The position numbers were made by a program, and so were the translations under genes. Below, piece by piece: positions 45,039 through 53,703 of a stretch of 64,000 nucleotides of DNA. A model generated the notes under the pieces. The model did no database searches and was not told where the DNA came from. It saw nothing but the letters and a program-made list of their open reading frames with translations. The DNA lies in assembly GCA_027487485.1 (NCBI GenBank), contig JAIYDN010000012.1, forward strand, positions 62,001-126,000. The letters run 5' to 3'. The stretch's first letter is position 1. Each line of letters opens with the position of its first letter. This DNA comes from Planctomycetaceae bacterium. Lineage in GTDB: Bacteria; Planctomycetota; Planctomycetia; Pirellulales; Pirellulaceae.

Positions 45039-45836
45039 ATGAGCGAGACAAAAGGAATTGCAGCAACTAACCGTACCAAGAGGCTCAGCGTGAATCGGTG
45101 GAAGGATAAACTTGGAATTGCAGCATCAGTGACCTGTGCAGTTCACTGTGCCGCAACCCCTATCTTACTCGCATGCTTGCCAGCTCTGAAGTTTACTGAG
45201 TGGATGGCAAGTCCACAATTTCATCAGGTTGCTGCCATTATCTGTGTTGGTCTAGTGGCGATGTCGATTTGGCCAACCTTTCGCAAGTTTAGAGACTACC
45301 GCGTTCTTGGCTTGTCGTCCGCTGGTTTAGTGCTGATTGTGGCTGCAGCGTTCGTTCTGCCAGACCATTGCTGTTCGCACACCGAAGTTGCTGGCGATCT
45401 GCCTCTTGCGACAGCCGGCCTGGGTGGCAAAGTCCACTTGGTTTCGTCTTCCAAAGCGGTTTCGGAGTCTGAAGCGGTTTGTGCCGATGGTTGTTGTTCC
45501 GACAGCGTATTTGCAAAACGTCGCGCTTTACTTGGCGGTATTGGCAATATTGCCATCGGAAATCCTGGCCCACAAGATCCGGACTTTCATGACCATAGCT
45601 CGCATGAGCACACGGACTTTGCTTCGGCTTTGTTTGGTAGTGTTTTCGTTGCGACCGTCCAGCCTTGGCTAACACCGATCGGCGGAGTCTTACTGGTCAT
45701 GGCTCATGCATTCAATTTGAGCCGACGAAGAACTTCCTGCGGTTCGGCGGCTTGTGGCTGTCCAGGTTCGTCCGCCACCGACGGTGCTTCATCGATCTCT
45801 GACTTGCCAATTCTTCAGAACATCAAAGCCGCGTAG
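45039..45836 (+). CDS. MerC-domain membrane protein
   Basis: A 265-residue protein from ATG 45039; a GTG at 45024 would add five residues. The MerC-type core is in the first 100 residues: helix with ASVTCAVHCAATPILLACLPAL (two Cys), a second helix VAAIICVGLVAMSIWP, and LVLIVAAAFVLPDHCC, then a loop rich in Cys and His. A later helix (FGSVFVATVQPWLTPIGGVLLVMAHAFNLS) follows a His-rich stretch (DPDFHDHSSHEHTD), then a Cys-rich end. MerC proteins carry Hg(II); planctomycete relatives sit in zinc- or iron-linked loci, and the His-rich loop favours a metal such as Zn. No mer operon is present. Confidence 0.8.
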   Translation: MSETKGIAATNRTKRLSVNRWKDKLGIAASVTCAVHCAATPILLACLPALKFTEWMASPQFHQVAAIICVGLVAMSIWPTFRKFRDYRVLGLSSAGLVLIVAAAFVLPDHCCSHTEVAGDLPLATAGLGGKVHLVSSSKAVSESEAVCADGCCSDSVFAKRRALLGGIGNIAIGNPGPQDPDFHDHSSHEHTDFASALFGSVFVATVQPWLTPIGGVLLVMAHAFNLSRRRTSCGSAACGCPGSSATDGASSISDLPILQNIKAA

Positions 45837-45860
45837 GTTATCGCCGCTCGCGATTTGTTT

Positions 45861-45930
45861 GAGCCGCAGGCGCCAGCCGCGACATACGGTTTTTATCGTG
45901 ATTTCGTAACGCGGCTAGCGCCTGCGGCTC
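45861..45930. terminator. Bidirectional hairpin between convergent genes, GAGCCGCAGGCGC type
   Basis: Arms 45861-45881 and 45910-45930 (GAGCCGCAGGCGCCAGCCGC and its inverse) pair at 20 of 21 positions. It sits between the MerC-like stop and the TsaE stop. GAGCCGCAGGCGC repeats are widespread in planctomycete intergenic regions. Confidence 0.7.
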
Positions 45931-45955
45931 ATGGAAAACAATCTAGGATTGAATC

Positions 45956-46489
45956 CTAAGATCCTTCAAAGGACATCGCAGGAATAATCCGCGCTAGCAC
46001 TTCGTTCCAAACCGCTTTCGCTCTGTTTCCGGTGGCGCTCAGTTCGACGACTCTTGCGAATTCGAGTTCGCATACTTCGAAGTGCAATTTCAGAGTGTTC
46101 CTAGGTAGAATCGATGGGAATCGGTCGGCCCATTCAACAATCGTGATGGAATCCGATTCGAACATTTCTTCGATTCCCAGCTCGAGCATTTCGTCTTCGT
46201 CCCCGATTCGATATGCATCGAGATGATAGACTTTGGGTTCGCAAGGGTATTCATGAACGAGCATAAAAGTCGGGCTGCTGATCGATTCGCTCGGAGCCCC
46301 CAAAGCCATCGCAAAAAAACGGGTCCACTGAGTCTTGCCAGCGCCGAGCGTGCCGGACAAGGCAATCGCGATGGGAGTCTTGATGCACTGCGAAATCACG
46401 TCAGCCAATTGTTGGCAATCCGCTAAGCCTTCCATTTGAAGCTTTGCGGTCAGCGATTCTGGGCCTTGCGAAAGGATTGCAATCGCCAC
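45956..46489 (-). CDS. tsaE: tRNA threonylcarbamoyladenosine biosynthesis ATPase TsaE
   Basis: A 177-residue ATPase of the TsaE family needed with TsaB, TsaC and TsaD for t6A37 of ANN-decoding tRNAs. The P-loop GTLGAGKT is at 46-53, followed by TRFFAMALGA, SPTFMLVHEYP (the family's SPTF motif), VYHLDAYRIGD and ITIVEWADRFPSILP, as in E. coli TsaE. The start is GTG at 46489, overlapping the stop of the ABC-F gene by one base (TAGTG), so translation is coupled. Confidence 0.95.
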   Translation of the reverse strand: MAIAILSQGPESLTAKLQMEGLADCQQLADVISQCIKTPIAIALSGTLGAGKTQWTRFFAMALGAPSESISSPTFMLVHEYPCEPKVYHLDAYRIGDEDEMLELGIEEMFESDSITIVEWADRFPSILPRNTLKLHFEVCELEFARVVELSATGNRAKAVWNEVLARIIPAMSFEGS

Positions 46490-48312
46490 TATACGTCCAG
46501 TTGTTCCTGCAGTTCAGACCAACGCATTTCGGCGGCTTCCAATTCGGTCGACACCTTCGTTAGCTCTTCGTGCAATTTGAGTGCTTCGATCGCGTCCGTG
46601 GATTGCATGAGCTGCTCGTTGAGTGTTTTTCGTTGCAAGTCGAGTCTTGCAATTGTCTTTTCCACTTGGCCAATTTCTTTTTTGATCAATCGTTCGTCAT
46701 TGGCCATGATCGCTTGCTTTTGAGCCGATGGCTTGTGCGAGGGCTTGCCCTTCGCATTATTGGGTGCGTTGGCCGGTGTTTTGTTAGAGCTCTTTGCGGG
46801 GGTACCTTTGCGTTCTTGTTCGACCGAGTCGATTTCTTTGTTCACCATGTAAAGGTACGAGTCGTAATCGCCACGATAATTGACGACCGTACCATCTTTG
46901 ACTTCGATGATGCACGAAGCGACCCGTTTCATGAAGTGTCGATCGTGAGACGTGAAGATGACCGTCCCTTTGTATTCTAGCAAGGCGTCCGCCAGGGCCT
47001 CAACGGTTTCCACATCCAAGTGGTTACCCGGTTCGTCCAATACCAGAATGTTGCATTTGCCCAACAGAAGCGTCGCCATGCACAATCTCGCTCGCTCACC
47101 ACCGCTCAGGACCGAGATCTTCTTCTTGACCGCTTCGCCCCGAAAGAGCATTGCGCCGGCAACATCAAGGATGGTTTGCGTTTTTGTGCCAGGAATCGAT
47201 TCGTATTCTAGATAGTCGAGAACAGTTTTGTTTTCGGGAAGGCTGGTATAGACGTGTTGGGCGTAAGTTCCAATCTCGCATCCAAAGCCCCATTTCACTT
47301 CCCCATGAACCGCTCGAAGGGACTGGACTAAGGTACGAAGCAGAGTGGTCTTGCCTTGGCCGTTGTCCCCTACGATCGCGGCTCTTGATCCGTGTTCAAT
47401 TTCAAGATCGATCCCTTTTGCGACCGCTCGACCGTCATAGCCGATGGCTAAGTCTTTGCATCGTACCGCAGGGCCCTTTCTGGGTTCGACCATGGGAGCA
47501 CGGACTGTTGCTCTGGCTTGTTCTGCTTGGATATCCTTGAGCTCCAGCCGATCAAGCATTTTGCTTTTCGACTTGGCACGCGTCGCAGTGCTTGCGCGAG
47601 CTCGGTTTTTATCAACGAATTCTTGAAGCTGTTTTCGCTTGGCTTCAGTTGCCGCATTCACGCGTTGGTCATGTTCGGCGAGCTCTTTTTGGTACACCAA
47701 GAAATCGTCAATTTTGCCTGGGTACATGGTTAACTTGCCGACGGACAGATCGAGTGTCGAGTCGCAGGTCGCTCCTAAGAATGCTCGATCGTGGGACACG
47801 ATCAAGCAGGCTTCGCGAAAGTCCTTCAAAAAGTGCTCGAGCAGGATTTGGGTTCGAAGGTCCAAAAAGTTCGTTGGTTCGTCCAGCAGCAACAGGTTTG
47901 GTTCATGAAGCAACAGGGCAGCCAGCTTCACCCGAGTCTGCCATCCCCCGGAGAGTTCGCCCACGGGGCCGTCCAAGTATTTCCCTTTCAGCTCGAATTG
48001 TCCTGCGACTTCGCCGCATTTCCAATCCGGCTGTTCGCTATCGCGCATCAGAAACTCCAGCGAAGTTTCCCCGGGAAGAAACGGATCGTGCTGGCGAAGG
48101 TAACCGATTTTGAGTTTAGGGTGCCGAATGATGGAGCCCGTATCCAGCTCCTCATCGCCTAAGATGCAGCGCAACAGGGTCGATTTGCCCGCACCGTTTC
48201 TGCCGACAAAACCTACTTTGGTGTCGCTGGTGATAGTGCATTCGGCATCTTCAAGCAAAACTTGATCGCCGTAACGTTTGGAAGCATCGCGGATCTGCAA
48301 AAGAACGGACAT
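46489..48312 (-). CDS. ABC-F family ATPase
   Basis: A 607-residue product from ATG 48312 (MSVLLQIRDASKRYG); upstream residues to 48402 look non-coding. Two ABC domains without membrane segments: first with GRNGAGKST, LSGGWQTRVKLAALLLHEPNLLLLDEPTNFLD and SHDRAFLG; second with GDNGQGKTT, LSGGERARLCMATLLLGKCNILVLDEPGNHLD and TSHDRHFM. The linker between them is charged and helical; the C-terminal 90 residues form a coiled coil with an Ala/Lys/Pro-rich stretch before it. ABC-F proteins act on the ribosome (Uup/EttA type). The GNH for TNH in the second Walker B is unusual. Confidence 0.92.
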   Translation of the reverse strand: MSVLLQIRDASKRYGDQVLLEDAECTITSDTKVGFVGRNGAGKSTLLRCILGDEELDTGSIIRHPKLKIGYLRQHDPFLPGETSLEFLMRDSEQPDWKCGEVAGQFELKGKYLDGPVGELSGGWQTRVKLAALLLHEPNLLLLDEPTNFLDLRTQILLEHFLKDFREACLIVSHDRAFLGATCDSTLDLSVGKLTMYPGKIDDFLVYQKELAEHDQRVNAATEAKRKQLQEFVDKNRARASTATRAKSKSKMLDRLELKDIQAEQARATVRAPMVEPRKGPAVRCKDLAIGYDGRAVAKGIDLEIEHGSRAAIVGDNGQGKTTLLRTLVQSLRAVHGEVKWGFGCEIGTYAQHVYTSLPENKTVLDYLEYESIPGTKTQTILDVAGAMLFRGEAVKKKISVLSGGERARLCMATLLLGKCNILVLDEPGNHLDVETVEALADALLEYKGTVIFTSHDRHFMKRVASCIIEVKDGTVVNYRGDYDSYLYMVNKEIDSVEQERKGTPAKSSNKTPANAPNNAKGKPSHKPSAQKQAIMANDERLIKKEIGQVEKTIARLDLQRKTLNEQLMQSTDAIEALKLHEELTKVSTELEAAEMRWSELQEQLDV

Positions 48313-48420
48313 AGCGGAAGTTAAAAGCCCTGAACACGAGAAAGTTACCTTAACGGTCGAAATCGCATGTGATATGTTATCCTGAGCTTCAAAGGTTACC
48401 AAGGAGAAGTTTGCCCAGAC

Positions 48421-49020
48421 ATGTCAGAGATATCACAATCCGTTACCGAATTGATCGACCAGCTTGGGAAATTGCCCGGCATTGGCCGGAAGACTGCTGA
48501 ACGGCTGACGTACCATTTGTTGCGAGTTCACAAGTCGGAGGCTTTTGCGCTGTCGGATGCCATTCGTAGCGTCCGAGAAAACGTCCGTTACTGCGACACG
48601 TGCTACAACCTGGCCGAGGGGGAGTTGTGTGGGATTTGCATGGACAGCCGCCGCGACACTTCTTTGTTGTGCATTGTGGAGCAGCCTCGGGATTTGATCG
48701 CTCTAGAACAGTCAGGGGTCTATCGTGGGCAGTATCACGTTCTGTTGGGGCGCATTGCCCCCTTGGAAGGGATTGGCCCCGATCAACTGACCATTGAATC
48801 GCTTGTGGATCGTATTCGCATCGGTAACTTTTCCGAGGTGATTATGGCGACCAATCCGAACGTCGAGGGGGACGGAACAGCTCTTTTTATTTCCAACCAG
48901 CTCGCCGATTTTCCCGTGACATTAACCCGGCTTGCTCGAGGAGTAACCAGCGGCAGCGTTCTGGAGTTCACGAACAAAGAAATCTTGGCGGACGCTTTAA
49001 GCGGACGCCAAAAGCTGTAG
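48421..49020 (+). CDS. recR: Recombination mediator protein RecR
   Basis: A 199-residue RecR: HhH motif LGKLPGIGRKTAERLTYHLL near 15-34, the C4 zinc finger with Cys58, 61, 70 and 73 (CDTC ... CGIC), Toprim core with SLLCIVEQPRDLIALEQSGVYRGQYHVLLGRIAPLEGIGPDQL, MATNPNVEGDGTALF, and the C-terminal TRLARGVTSGSVLEFTNKEILADALSGR. RecR loads RecA together with RecO on gapped DNA. Start ATG at 48421. It is divergent from the ABC-F gene with 108 bp between. Confidence 0.96.
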   Translation: MSEISQSVTELIDQLGKLPGIGRKTAERLTYHLLRVHKSEAFALSDAIRSVRENVRYCDTCYNLAEGELCGICMDSRRDTSLLCIVEQPRDLIALEQSGVYRGQYHVLLGRIAPLEGIGPDQLTIESLVDRIRIGNFSEVIMATNPNVEGDGTALFISNQLADFPVTLTRLARGVTSGSVLEFTNKEILADALSGRQKL

Positions 49021-49163
49021 GTAGCTCCAAAAGGGAGTTTGTCCTTTTTTCAAAGGGTGTTTTGTTGAGGAGCAAAAAAGTACAGGCACAGCAATTTCGT
49101 ACTTGAATATTACCTGGAAAGCAGGTTCCTGCCCCTTTGGTCTGTTTCGCCCTTTTTGGTTTT

Positions 49164-49390
49164 AAGCCTGAAGGGCTGTCACATCCTCTGCCGAGGTCGA
49201 AGGCCTCGGTTATCAATTAAAATGGAACCGAAAAGGCCTGAAGGGCCGACACACCAATCTTCATTTCGCTCGTTCAACAAGATTGTCCATAAGTTCACTG
49301 TTGTGTCAGCCCTCCGGGCTTTGTGAGTTCATTCTGGTTCTGACCGAGGGTTATCACCCTCGGCAGAGGATGTACCAGCCCTTCAGGCTT
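49164..49390. repeat. Inverted-repeat element, AAGCCTGAAGGGCTG type
   Basis: Outer arms of 33 bp (49164-49196 and 49358-49390) differ at two positions and carry AAGCCTGAAGGGCTG and ACATCCTCTGCCGAGG. Two internal hairpin units (GGCCTGAAGGGCCGACACA, GTGTCAGCCCTCCGGGC) share the same words. It is related to 42820-43045. No gene is seen in 49021-49760. Confidence 0.8.
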
Positions 49391-49760
49391 AAACTCACTT
49401 GCTGGGCAAGCAACCTGGCACACACAAAAAAGGACAGACACAGTAACTCCGTGACATGCAAAATCGCATCCGTCAACGTTGCCTGATTGAGATAATATCA
49501 ACTAACTTCAGACGGGGCGCACATGAGGCACGGCGCTGAGAAATTGTGGATAGCCGACCAAACCTGTTTCGTTCGTCGGGCACAAGGCCCTTGAACGCGT
49601 GGGGGGCTTTGGGGCTTGGCTTTGGTTGCATACCAAACCTATTGCGAAGCTTAGGCACATGGCCCAGCTTCGCGTTGCTTATGCTAACGCCGCACGCACG
49701 CCATTACGACGGTCGGGCTCGTCCCGACACGTCGCAAAAGGTTTGGTGCGCTAGGCATCG

Positions 49761-50042
49761 CTAAGCTGCGCGTTTCCATTGCTGCGAGAAGTCGCCCGTG
49801 TGTGCAAACTCGTGCACCTTGCAAGATTCGATCAGCTCATTCGAAGGGGTATAGAGCTTGATTTGCCCTTCTTCTTGAAACCAAACCAAACTATAGCCCA
49901 TCAGCGAAAATCGACGTCCGCAGTAGGAACCGTTGCGGATCAAGGTTGTCTCTTGAATCAAGCTATCTGGATCCATCTGAATCTGGGAAGAAACCAGATT
50001 TCGCAAGGAAGAGCGAATGGAGTCAGAAAGATTCATCTGCAT
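49761..50042 (-). CDS. Small conserved-looking protein, function unknown
   Basis: A 93-residue frame from ATG 50042 (MQMNLSDSIRSSLRNLV; an ATG at 50036 removes two residues). It has a helical start and a beta-rich end (RNGSYCGRRFSLMGYSLVWFQEEGQIKLY). Longer frames to 50201 look non-coding. The sequence reminds me of short planctomycete proteins of unknown role, which I cannot name. It is otherwise isolated: a repeat element lies before it and a divergent hydrolase after it. Confidence 0.5.
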   Translation of the reverse strand: MQMNLSDSIRSSLRNLVSSQIQMDPDSLIQETTLIRNGSYCGRRFSLMGYSLVWFQEEGQIKLYTPSNELIESCKVHEFAHTGDFSQQWKRAA

Positions 50043-50348
50043 GGCTAGCAATGCATTCTTGGTTCGGGTGCGGTGTGAGGTCGGCTTTCGGTCTATCGGC
50101 AAGTTGGATTGCTGTCTCCGATCTAATTCGATACATGCGTTACATATTCTCGTTTCTCCCCACATTGAGATCCGTAGGCTGTGTATGCCTTTAGATAGCA
50201 TTTTGAAATCAGGGATGAATATCCTAAACGTCTAATATTTTGCTTCTGTCATTCCGATGTCAAAGGAGAGGTTGTTGGACTTTTCCGCCTTTGGCGAAGA
50301 ATCCTGCAATGCATTACTTATCCACGCGAATCCGGGAGTTCCTTTCGA

Positions 50349-51254
50349 GTGCAAGCATATCCTTCCCCCGTGGACAGCTACAGCGGCAAAGTCGAGTTCG
50401 AGCGAGGTGTTCGTTTTCAGCATCGATGGATGCCCGAGTCGGAATCTCCTTGGGCTGTCCTGACGGTGGTTCATGGTTTTGGTGACCATGGCGGACGTTT
50501 TGCAGGCATGGGGACTTCCTTGGCTGGGTTAGGAGTAGCCGTTCACGTGACCGACTTGGTGGGTCATGGTCGCAGTCCTGGCAAGCAGGGATGTATCGAA
50601 TCCTACGACCAGCTTCTTGACGAAGTGGAACAAGCAATCGTGCATTCCAGAGATATGCTGCCCCGAGTGCCTCAGTTTGTTTTTGGGCAGAGCATGGGAG
50701 GCAACTTAGTCTTAAACTTAGCCTTGCGGCGTCCTGATGTGACGGCGCAATTGCAAGGCATCATCGCAGGTTCGCCGATGTTGCGGGCGGGGCAGATGCC
50801 GAAACAGCGAGTCATGGATGCCGGGCGCTGGCTTGCAAAAAAGCTACCCAATTGGCGTATCAAGGCTGCCGTTGAGGTGTCCAAGTTGAGCGGCGATCGA
50901 AGGGCGCAGGATGCCTATCGAATGGATCGATTTGTACATCGGAACATGTCGCTTCGTCTTGCTGCAAACTTAATTGATTCCGGCGAGTGGGCGTTGGAAA
51001 ATTCGCATTGCCTGCAGAAAGCCACCTTGGTTACGCATGGTATGGACGACACCTTGACCAGTCCGGAAGCATCGCAATCCTTTGCACAGAATTCCAACGG
51101 ACACGCTCTTTTCAAAGGGTGGGTTGGTTGTCGGCATGATCTGCACGACGATATCCAGCGCGAACGATTCTTTGCCTACTTGACGCATTGGATGAAACAG
51201 AAGTGCATCTATTCGTTCAAGCTCAATCGCCCAGTTGTTTCCGCCGCGGCTTAG
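50349..51254 (+). CDS. Alpha/beta hydrolase, monoacylglycerol-lipase-like
   Basis: A 301-residue lipase-type hydrolase from GTG 50349 (GGAG lies about 12 nt upstream). HGFGDHGGRF is the oxyanion-hole block, D.VGHGRSPG the next strand, nucleophile Ser115 in GQSMGG, acid Asp in HGMDDTLTS and His in CRHDLHDD. HGxGxHxxRY followed by GHGxSxG is the signature of monoacylglycerol lipases (hydrolase_4). The cytoplasmic enzyme probably releases fatty acids from monoglycerides or lysophospholipids. Its stop overlaps the stop of the glycosyltransferase (TTAG). Confidence 0.85.
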   Translation: MQAYPSPVDSYSGKVEFERGVRFQHRWMPESESPWAVLTVVHGFGDHGGRFAGMGTSLAGLGVAVHVTDLVGHGRSPGKQGCIESYDQLLDEVEQAIVHSRDMLPRVPQFVFGQSMGGNLVLNLALRRPDVTAQLQGIIAGSPMLRAGQMPKQRVMDAGRWLAKKLPNWRIKAAVEVSKLSGDRRAQDAYRMDRFVHRNMSLRLAANLIDSGEWALENSHCLQKATLVTHGMDDTLTSPEASQSFAQNSNGHALFKGWVGCRHDLHDDIQRERFFAYLTHWMKQKCIYSFKLNRPVVSAAA

Positions 51255-52480
51255 ATTGATTTTTGCGTTTTCTGCGCGTAGATCGAATGGATGAGTTGCT
51301 CGTACAGTCGAACCATATTGTTCAAGGATCCCTTTTCTTGGACATGCTCACGGCCATTCAGTCCCATTTTCTCGGCGGTGATTGGGTTTCTAAGCAAGTG
51401 GATGATGCGATTGGAAACTTCATTTCCGTTCCCGGGTTCCACGGTGAATCCATTCCATTGATCGTAAACGGTTTCGGCTACGGAGCCGACTCGAGTGCTT
51501 ACTACGGGTACGCCGCAAGAAAGGGCCTCGAGAATAGAAACGGGGCTTGCCTCCGTGTGGCTTGTCAAAACAAACACGTTGAGCGCGGCGAGAAGACGCT
51601 GAGTATCGAATCGATTTCCTAACAGCCGAACATGTTGGGTAAGGTTAAGCGACTCGATGGTCGACAGAATGTTTTGGCGTTCAGGCCCCTCGCCAATGAT
51701 AATGAAGTGCGCGTTGGGAATGGCATCCACGACTTGGCGTGCGGCTTGTACGAATAACGTATGATTTTTTTCATGACGAAGCGATGCCACAATTCCAACC
51801 AAAGGCGCTCGTAGACTCAATCCGAGCTCCTCTCGAACCTCTCGTTTTGACTGTGCATTTGGACAGAACCGATCGGTATCCACGCCGTTGGGAATGACAA
51901 CTACTTTGTTCGCGGGGAAGCGTTCATAGTCCGTCAAGAATTTGCCATGGGATTTTGCGACTCCGATATATGCATCGGTGATTGGGGTCAATGACCGATT
52001 CAATTTGCCGATGACGTCAGGCCAACCAGTCGAATGCACGGCACTGCAGATCACGGGCACGGAAGCAAGTCGAGCACAAAGTCGTCCCCAAAACATTTTA
52101 TCGCCAGCGCCTACCGTGATGACGGCATCAAATTTTTGGCGTCGAATGTAGTGTGCAAGCTTTGGCAATACTCGAAGATCGAATCGATTCGTTAGCCAAT
52201 TCTCAGTAACTTCGAATTCATTTTCAATCGCCTCGCCGAGCAGACCTTTCTTCTTGAGGCACGCAACCGACGGAATGACATGGGTCTTTCGGAAATTCCG
52301 AAAAGTGTTCACCAAGAGCGTTTCCGCTCCGCCTACTGCCAGGCTACTGATCACGAAAAGCGTTTTTAATGGGCGTGAGGGAGCCGAATCGAGTTCTAAC
52401 GAAGATTGGAAATCACCCGCTCTTTGATCTGCAATGGTCGTGGTCAACGAAAAACCGGTGTCTGTTGTGGCGGTATTCAT
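51251..52480 (-). CDS. Glycosyltransferase family 4
   Basis: A 409-residue GT-B glycosyltransferase. N-terminal half has LFVISSLAVGGAETLLVNTF, the usual opening of GT4 enzymes; the C-terminal half has VVIPNGVDTDRF, LVGIVASLRHEKNHTLFVQAA, FIIIGEGPERQNI and EASPVSILEALSCGVPVVSTRVGSVAETV, with the donor-binding E(x7)E motif in EASPVSILEA. It transfers a sugar, probably from a nucleotide donor, onto an exopolysaccharide. It is directly upstream in a tandem with a polysaccharide deacetylase on the same strand (the deacetylase stop is 21 bp before its start). Confidence 0.93.
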   Translation of the reverse strand: MNTATTDTGFSLTTTIADQRAGDFQSSLELDSAPSRPLKTLFVISSLAVGGAETLLVNTFRNFRKTHVIPSVACLKKKGLLGEAIENEFEVTENWLTNRFDLRVLPKLAHYIRRQKFDAVITVGAGDKMFWGRLCARLASVPVICSAVHSTGWPDVIGKLNRSLTPITDAYIGVAKSHGKFLTDYERFPANKVVVIPNGVDTDRFCPNAQSKREVREELGLSLRAPLVGIVASLRHEKNHTLFVQAARQVVDAIPNAHFIIIGEGPERQNILSTIESLNLTQHVRLLGNRFDTQRLLAALNVFVLTSHTEASPVSILEALSCGVPVVSTRVGSVAETVYDQWNGFTVEPGNGNEVSNRIIHLLRNPITAEKMGLNGREHVQEKGSLNNMVRLYEQLIHSIYAQKTQKSI

Positions 52481-52501
52481 GTACCTGTCGCTTCTGGCAA
52501 T

Positions 52502-53410
52502 CTAGTTGAGGACGGCATGGCTACTTTCCCGGACGACTAAAGTTCTTTGGGGAAGCGCAGGAGCTTGAAGATCATCGTTTTGAAATTCGATAGGACTGCG
52601 TCTATGAATTTTGCGAGGATCGAAGGTAAGCCAGTTCATGACGGCGGCAAAACCGGGTTCTCCATGGCAACGCACGAGATGATTTGCCTTTCCGCCCGGT
52701 AAATTAAAACCGCCAGCCGCACAAACAAAGCTTTTGTGGCCAGCTTCGAAGACCGCGTCGATTGCAACCTGGGTAATGTTTGCCTTGAGCCCATACGGGA
52801 ACGCGAAGTAATCGATCGACTGCCCCGTCCAATCCTGAAGCTTTTTTCGAACATCGCTGATTTCGAACTTCAGTTGCTTCTTGCCAAGCGATTTTCCAAA
52901 ATCAATGTGGGTGTGCGAGTGGGCTCCGATTTCAATTCCATCCGAAGCCATTCGCTTCACTTCTGCAATGGTGTTAGGACGAAGCGGATTTCCGTTCGCG
53001 ATATCGTGCGGAAAGGGATCGCCTGTTTCCACATAATGGGTACTTACAAAATAGGTGACCGGGATCTTGCGTTCGATCAAAAGCGGGATCGCAAACTCGC
53101 AGTTTTCCCCATAGCCATCGTCGAACGTCACACCCACCATGGCCTTACTTCGGCTTCCCTTGAGCTGCGAAAGTCGGATTTCATCGAGCGAGGCTGGAGT
53201 CGCATTTTGCTGGATCCAATTCATCTGGCGTTCGAAGTTTTTATTTCGAATGGACCAACCGTTCACCGTGTGGTTAGCAACGCGGTGGTAAAAGAGAATG
53301 CACGCGGGAAATGCGCAGGACTTTTCAAATGACCTAATTAGCTGAGCTCTTTGGGCTCGGGTCATCCATCGGTAAAGGGTCAGTAATAGCTCTCGACGCG
53401 ATACAAACAT
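52502..53410 (-). CDS. Polysaccharide deacetylase
   Basis: A 302-residue NodB-fold protein. Motif 1 VTFDDGY (Asp catalytic base at 96-97) and motif 2 GAHSHTHIDF with the metal-binding His residues are present, with FPYG (as in FAFPYGLKANITQ) as motif 3. A CILFYHRV block precedes motif 1, the usual start of this subgroup. No signal peptide is seen. It removes acetyl groups from a carbohydrate, most likely in exopolysaccharide maturation beside the GT4 and the polymerase. Confidence 0.9.
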   Translation of the reverse strand: MFVSRRELLLTLYRWMTRAQRAQLIRSFEKSCAFPACILFYHRVANHTVNGWSIRNKNFERQMNWIQQNATPASLDEIRLSQLKGSRSKAMVGVTFDDGYGENCEFAIPLLIERKIPVTYFVSTHYVETGDPFPHDIANGNPLRPNTIAEVKRMASDGIEIGAHSHTHIDFGKSLGKKQLKFEISDVRKKLQDWTGQSIDYFAFPYGLKANITQVAIDAVFEAGHKSFVCAAGGFNLPGGKANHLVRCHGEPGFAAVMNWLTFDPRKIHRRSPIEFQNDDLQAPALPQRTLVVRESSHAVLN

Positions 53411-53703
53411 CGATCTCTTGGGGGAAATTGCAAGGCTGTTTCTAGACTGTTTCTACTTGTCCGTTTGAAACTTGGCTCAGGTTTTGAGTCGGGCCTATCC
53501 TTGAATTCTGTTTGCTTATGAAATCCCTGAACCGAAGTTGAAAAGATATCGGTTATGTCGATTGTGCCGGCCTGCGCGACTTCACCCTTGTTGCGGACAG
53601 ATCTATTGCGATGATTTGCAACTTGGCTTGCCGATGATATCAATCGAGCGTTCACTGAGCAAAACGAGAACACAAACTGTGGAAAAGTGAAAAGAGGGTT
53701 GTC

